DNA from: Microvelia longipes
Taxonomy: Eukaryota; Arthropoda; Insecta; Hemiptera; Veliidae
Reading direction: 5' to 3'
Length of the DNA: 64,000 nucleotides
Assembly (NCBI GenBank): GCA_018340805.1
Contig: JACMZG010001913.1
Span: 30,529,781-30,593,780, forward strand
The position numbers and the translations under genes were made by a program. This document shows positions 59,640-64,000 of this stretch, one piece after another. Within the stretch, counting starts at the first letter, position 1. Each line of letters opens with the position of its first letter. Below the pieces are notes generated by a model that did no database searches, was not told the DNA's origin, and saw nothing but the letters and a program-made list of their open reading frames with translations.

Positions 59640-61530
59640 ACCACAGCTCTACGGCTGACTAGACTCATTTCTTGAAAAATTTCAAAATAATATCTATACC
59701 AGGGTAAAATCGTTGTGAAAATTTTATTAATTTATAGTATACAATTGAGAAAATATATTTTAAACCTTGACATCCAATTTTATTGAAAAATTTTTCCCAT
59801 TCATACTTTAATTGGAAATATTTCCCCATTCATACTTTAATTGGGAAATAAAATCCGATATTATAAATTAAATTTAAACATTAACTAGACGAAATAAATT
59901 AACAAGCAATATTTATTAAATAAGCATTCTAGGGTAAGTTTCTTGGAAAAAATTTCCGTTTCATGTAATTATAGTTCTGTAGATAAATATTAGAAAAAAA
60001 AGTCTTTTAATAGATATAATAAAAACATATTTATTCAAAGATGAGTCTAGTTAGCCTTTGCTATGGCAACAAATTGTTCGTAATTTTGTTTTGATTAGCT
60101 TTTGTATAACTTATTTCTTGAATAGATTGGCTGTATATTTGACACATAATGAAGGACTTAAAAAAAAACATTATTGGAAACTTTATATTAAATAGTTTTT
60201 ACATTTATGAGGAATAGATTCAATGGTATTGATAATAATACTAATTGCCCGAGCTTTCGATATAAATTTATCTTTTTTAAGGATGAACTATTAGTTTTCC
60301 ATATCAAAGACCGACTAGACTTATGTAATGTCTATGCTTATTGTTGTAGATGGGATTAAGACTGAAATAAGATATCCTTAACAGCCCAAGAGCCGGGCCT
60401 TAATAAATTTGACTCATTTTGCACTGCTTTAAACCAAATATTTCTGAAAGTATACCTTAAATTATGAAGAAAAAACATAGTCTTTATATCATGAGTGGAG
60501 CCCATAATAACCTTTTAAATTCACACAAATTTCAATTTTCTTGAAATAAGTAGTTCCTTGTGGGTTGTGCGCATTTTTTAAGAGCGATAAAATGTCCTAT
60601 TAAACGAGTATTTAATCATTAAAATTAGATGACTGGTTATTTCATGCTAAGTCAGAGAATTTCTTCGAAAAAATATTGGTTTATTGAGCTTTTTTTTTGG
60701 TCATTTAACAAACGTTACAACTTTAGTTATACTTATTCAATTTTGATGAAAAAACGCTCGTTTCATAGTAAATTTTGACAGCTTTAAAAAATGTTCCTTT
60801 TAAGTTTTGCTTATAACCTACAGGGAACCACTTATTGCAAGAAAACTGGAGTTTGTGCCATTTCCTATTATTTTCAGCGAGCGCATTCATATCAAAGGCT
60901 CTACTCTGGAGAGGCAGACTATGCTTTTCCTTCACATTTTGAGGTATATTTTCAGAAAAAATTGGTTTGGATCAGTACAAAATGAGTCACATTTTTTAGG
61001 GCCTGGCTTTTGGACTATAAGGTGTTACAGTAAAAACTGAACAATGCCCACTCAGATCGGTAGTAGGGGTAACTCATCAATCTAGAGCTTATCCCTCTCA
61101 AATTTAACCAATAAATTATAACAGACAGAGTACTCCAGGACTTCACAGAATAGGGCTTCAGGTTCATTGAAAAGAATCCAATTTAGGGCAAGAACCAATC
61201 CCCAAAGAATTCTAAAAAGTACATTACATCTAGGTCAGGTAATCTTAACTTAGAACTCAATAAGTAAGCACTAATTCTTTCAGTATCATTATAATTAAAT
61301 GAAATAGCAGATAAGCATTTATTATGGAGACTAATGTTAATTAAGCTTTATCCAAAGTCCTTAACTAAGACATGATATTCATTTCACATAAAATTAGAAT
61401 ATACCCTACATACATGATCTTATATTGAAACTACTTTACCATTTATATTTTTAAAAATGATGTTTAGTAATTTTTAAAACTCAAAGCTAATGATACTGAA
61501 AGAATTAGTATCCCTGTGTTTCAGGTTTAC
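59640..61530. other. Sequence between inverted arms, right part
   Basis: AT-rich. Three overlapping short frames at 60723-61040 on both strands lack domains. The phrase 'ctaattctttcagtatcatt' (about 61270) recurs inverted at 61489-61510, giving a wide-loop stem. Confidence 0.45.
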
Positions 61531-61764
61531 AAAAATCCAGACTGACAGATAATTATAAAAATGATGAGATAAAAATTGAATCCGAGGGCATTTGCAGCGT
61601 CTATCGGGCTCCCTTGCTGAATGAAAGATAAATTAGTATTTATTGTAACAAGACTGCTCTTTATAATCAACCTTTTCATGTAATTTATTACAAGACAGCT
61701 ATTATTGTTATTTTAAATTATACCTGTATTAAAGTGAAATTTATTTATAGGAAAATGATTTTTT
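61531..61764. repeat. Right arm of the long inverted repeat
   Basis: Inverse of 58222-58460 with only a few mismatches over about 235 bp. Confidence 0.88.
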
Positions 61765-61778
61765 TCTATAATTTCAAT

Positions 61779-61793
61779 TATAAATATATATAT

Positions 61794-61840
<47 letters not shown>

Positions 61841-61864
61841 TATATATATTATAATACATATATA

Positions 61865-61906
<42 letters not shown>

Positions 61907-61930
61907 TATATAATATATATATATATATAT
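61779..61930. repeat. (AT)n microsatellite, about 150 bp, interrupted
   Basis: AT alternation with AATAT and TTATAATA breaks. Confidence 0.95.
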
Positions 61931-62156
61931 TACACCATTATTATATATTATATTTATTTACAAGGAAGGATGAGGACTTAACTTGTTTAGCGATAGTTAT
62001 TAAACTAGAGTGCTATTGGCTTTACTAAAGTAAGTAAGTGCAAGACTAAAATTTAAAGAAGTGAGACTAATTTGAAATAAGTCGAGGTTTGAACCTTTGT
62101 ATAAATATCAAAATATTTATACAAACACTTGTCAAGGTACTGATCACTTATGCTAA

Positions 62157-62208
62157 TATATTTTATTATATATTATATATAATATATTATATAATATATT
62201 ATATATAC
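62157..62208. repeat. AT tract abutting a transposon end
   Basis: Ends directly at the CAGGG terminus of the following element. Confidence 0.85.
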
Positions 62209-62544
62209 AGGGGAACATTTCAGATGCACACCCCTGCTAAAATGGTTTAAATGGAGATAGAGAGTCGGGAAAAGTCTCCACCCCCCTAGGTAATCGACCT
62301 CAGTGACCTCAAATATGTTATTATTTTTTCGGTAACTATTGGCAAATATGGTAATTTTATTACCAGAAATGGTAATTCCTTGTTAACTTTAAAAAGTTAA
62401 ATTAGAGCATACCATGATATGAACATTTTTGAAAACTACATTATGTTTTGAGAAATTTGATACAATGATACATAATTCCGGTAATTTTTTACGACCTATT
62501 GTGTAACAGTACATGCATAGCAGATAGAGTAAGATTAGAGAGTT

Positions 62545-62865
62545 AGAAATAAGTTTTGAATAGATTATTTGGAAGGGGGGGGGGGTTATAGATAGATGTG
62601 ATATTGAGATAGATTAGATAGTATGAATAACTTTTTGAGTAGATTTGGGGGGGGGAGTAGAAGATGTCATATTTGACATAGACTAGATATTTTAAATTAG
62701 TTTTTGTATAGATTTTGGGGGGGGGGGAGTAGATAGATGTCATATTTGAGATAGATTAGATAGTTATAAATTAGTTTTTGAATAGATTTGGGGAGGAGTA
62801 GATAGATGTGATATTTGAGATAGATTAGATGTTATAAATTAGTTTTGAATAGATAGTTAGCCGAA
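62545..62865. repeat. Internal minisatellite with G runs
   Basis: About four units of 75-82 bp: 'gtagatagatgtgatatttgagatagattagat' plus 'aaattagtttttgaatagattt' plus a G run of 4 to 12. The G run varies most between units. The 66-aa minus-strand frame with SPPP-type repeats is its translation. Confidence 0.85.
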
Positions 62866-63218
62866 AAAATAATCAAAAAAGAATGACATATTTGAGGTCA
62901 CTGAGTTGATTACCTAGGGGTGAGACTTGTTTCCGACTCTCTATCTCCATTTTTAACCCATTTTTAGCATGGGGTGTGCATTTTGTTGTTCCAAAAATAT
63001 GGCAATTTTCAAGAATAAAAGTGTTGTATGTATGTTACACAATAGGTCGTAGAAAAATTACCGGAATCTTTAGATATGGTGTATCAAATTTCTCAAAACA
63101 TAATGTAGTTTCAAAATGTTCATATTCTGGTTTGCTCCAATTTAATTTTTAAAGTACGAGGAATTTACCATTTCGGGTAATAAAGATTACCAATATTTGG
63201 GCCAAATATTTACCGAAA

Positions 63219-63251
63219 AAAAAAAAAAAAAAAAAAAAAAAACAAAAAAAA
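63219..63251. repeat. A tract in the right TIR
   Basis: An A run interrupted by one C, where the left TIR has 'ttattattttttcgg'. Confidence 0.9.
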
Positions 63252-63420
63252 ATTTAATTAACATATTTGAGTCACTGAGGTCGATTACCTAGGGGTGGAG
63301 AACTTTTCCCGACTCTCATCGCCATTTTTTAACCATTTTAGCGGAGGTGTGCATCTGAAATGTTTCCACCCTGTGATATATATTTTATATATAAGCTTAA
63401 TTATAAATATTTAATTTATC

Positions 63421-63665
63421 TACTAATCCGCGCTGGTTGGTCCGCATGTCGGAAACATTTCCTTTTGGAATTCGACGTTTCCGAGCATCAAATCCATTTC
63501 TTGCTTAAGGATCCGATTTATACTTAATAATTTGAGCAGTTACCAATTGTCAAGCACTACTCGTAGCTCATTTTTTTCTGTATTGTTCAAAGGACATGCG
63601 CATAATTATCGTTTTTATACAAAACTATGCCTCTAAAGTTTGGCAGTGCACACCATTATTTTGCA
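63421..63665 (+). repeat. SINE-family copy ('ggtccgcatg' type)
   Basis: 'ggttggtccgcatgtcgg', 'tccatttcttgcttaagg-tccgatttat', 'caagcactactcgtagctcatttt', 'atacaaaactatgcctctaaa' match 38785-39010 in order. No tRNA-like head was found. Confidence 0.65.
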
Positions 63666-64000
63666 CTAGTTTAATGCTTAGTCGGTTTCTTTAAAGGTTT
63701 TAGCGCATTTCCTTTGAAAAATACAAAAAAACTGACTCTTCACATTGTGCACATATTTTATTAATACTGCTTGTTCATTTATTTATTCTGGTTATTTTTA
63801 ATATCTTTTATTATATCAGCTTTTATTTTTCCATTAAAGTGTAAATAGGATAAATATTTCCAATTAAATTGAATAACAGGTTTTAAAACACATTTTCTTA
63901 ATCGCATACCATATAAATAATAACATTTTCCGAGTAGCTTTAAGCTGGGTAATGAAATTACCTACAATTTTATATAGGGGTATAATATTTTTCATTCAAT
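63666..64000. other. Window end, nothing recognised
   Basis: AT-rich DNA without a supported feature. Confidence 0.5.

Larger units (their letters stand above)
62209..63367. mobile_element. Non-autonomous DNA transposon with long imperfect TIRs
   Basis: The ends CAGGGGAACATTTCAGATGCACACC and the inverse of GGTGTGCATCTGAAATGTTTCCACCCTG match. The inverse match continues over about 310 bp, for example 'actctctatc', 'cctaggtaatcgacctcagtgacctcaaatatgtta', 'aaaactacattatgttttgagaaatttga', 'ttacgacctattgtg'. A third copy of the outer 100 bp, in right-end orientation, lies inside at 62880-62995. CAGGG ends are seen in hAT elements, but no clean 8-bp target duplication is visible in the AT-rich flanks. 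Confidence 0.78.

Overview
This is an A+T-rich stretch of animal nuclear DNA, most likely from an arthropod and probably an insect. The reasons are a decayed BEL/Pao retrotransposon, a jockey-type LINE fragment, tRNA-derived SINEs, foldback MITEs, long (AT)n tracts, and three small exons with GT-AG splice sites separated by very long introns. The species cannot be named from this sequence. Nothing bacterial is present, and almost all longer open frames are chance frames in repeats.

The one host gene that can be supported is on the + strand. Exons at 6849-6928, 38056-38125 and 45205-45351 join without breaking phase (80+70+147 nt = 99 codons). They encode a consecutive part of the propeptide of an ADAM-family (M12B) membrane protein, most like the ADAM11/22/23 / insect mind-meld group. 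The introns between them are 31,127 and 7,079 bp. Earlier exons (signal peptide) and later exons (metalloprotease-like, disintegrin, Cys-rich, TM) were not found and are presumably outside the window. Most of the window is therefore intronic DNA of one large gene.

Layout: 1-4.1 kb, frameshifted BEL/Pao gag-pol remnant with a possible 3' LTR. 5.3-5.7 and 7.2-7.9 kb, two copies of a repeat carrying a 5S-rRNA-like module. 7.9-9.2 kb, a terminal-inverted-repeat transposon with a 7-bp target duplication. 9.8-10.8 kb, LINE fragment broken by a MITE and a hairpin, then a SINE. 11.9-12.6 kb, minisatellite. 13.3-13.7 kb, hammerhead-like motif and a MITE. 13.7-28 kb, mostly plain intron with small tandem arrays. 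28-40 kb, SINEs, palindromes, AT tracts, a foldback, 5S-like tandem fragments and a cluster of hammerhead-like repeats. 40-45 kb, short second copy of the TIR transposon, third copy of the 5S-module repeat, AT-rich array. 45-53 kb, almost featureless intron. 53-64 kb, hairpins, AT tracts, the best hammerhead-like motif (57.25 kb), the fourth 5S-module repeat between long inverted arms, and a foldback transposon with an internal G-run minisatellite.

The most interesting signals are (i) a recurring CTGANGA-stem-loop-GAAA-UH layout, as in minimal hammerhead ribozymes, in several unrelated repeats, and (ii) a 5S rRNA internal-promoter-like module retained in a roughly 0.7-0.8 kb dispersed repeat. 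All repeat and ribozyme calls are by-eye inference.
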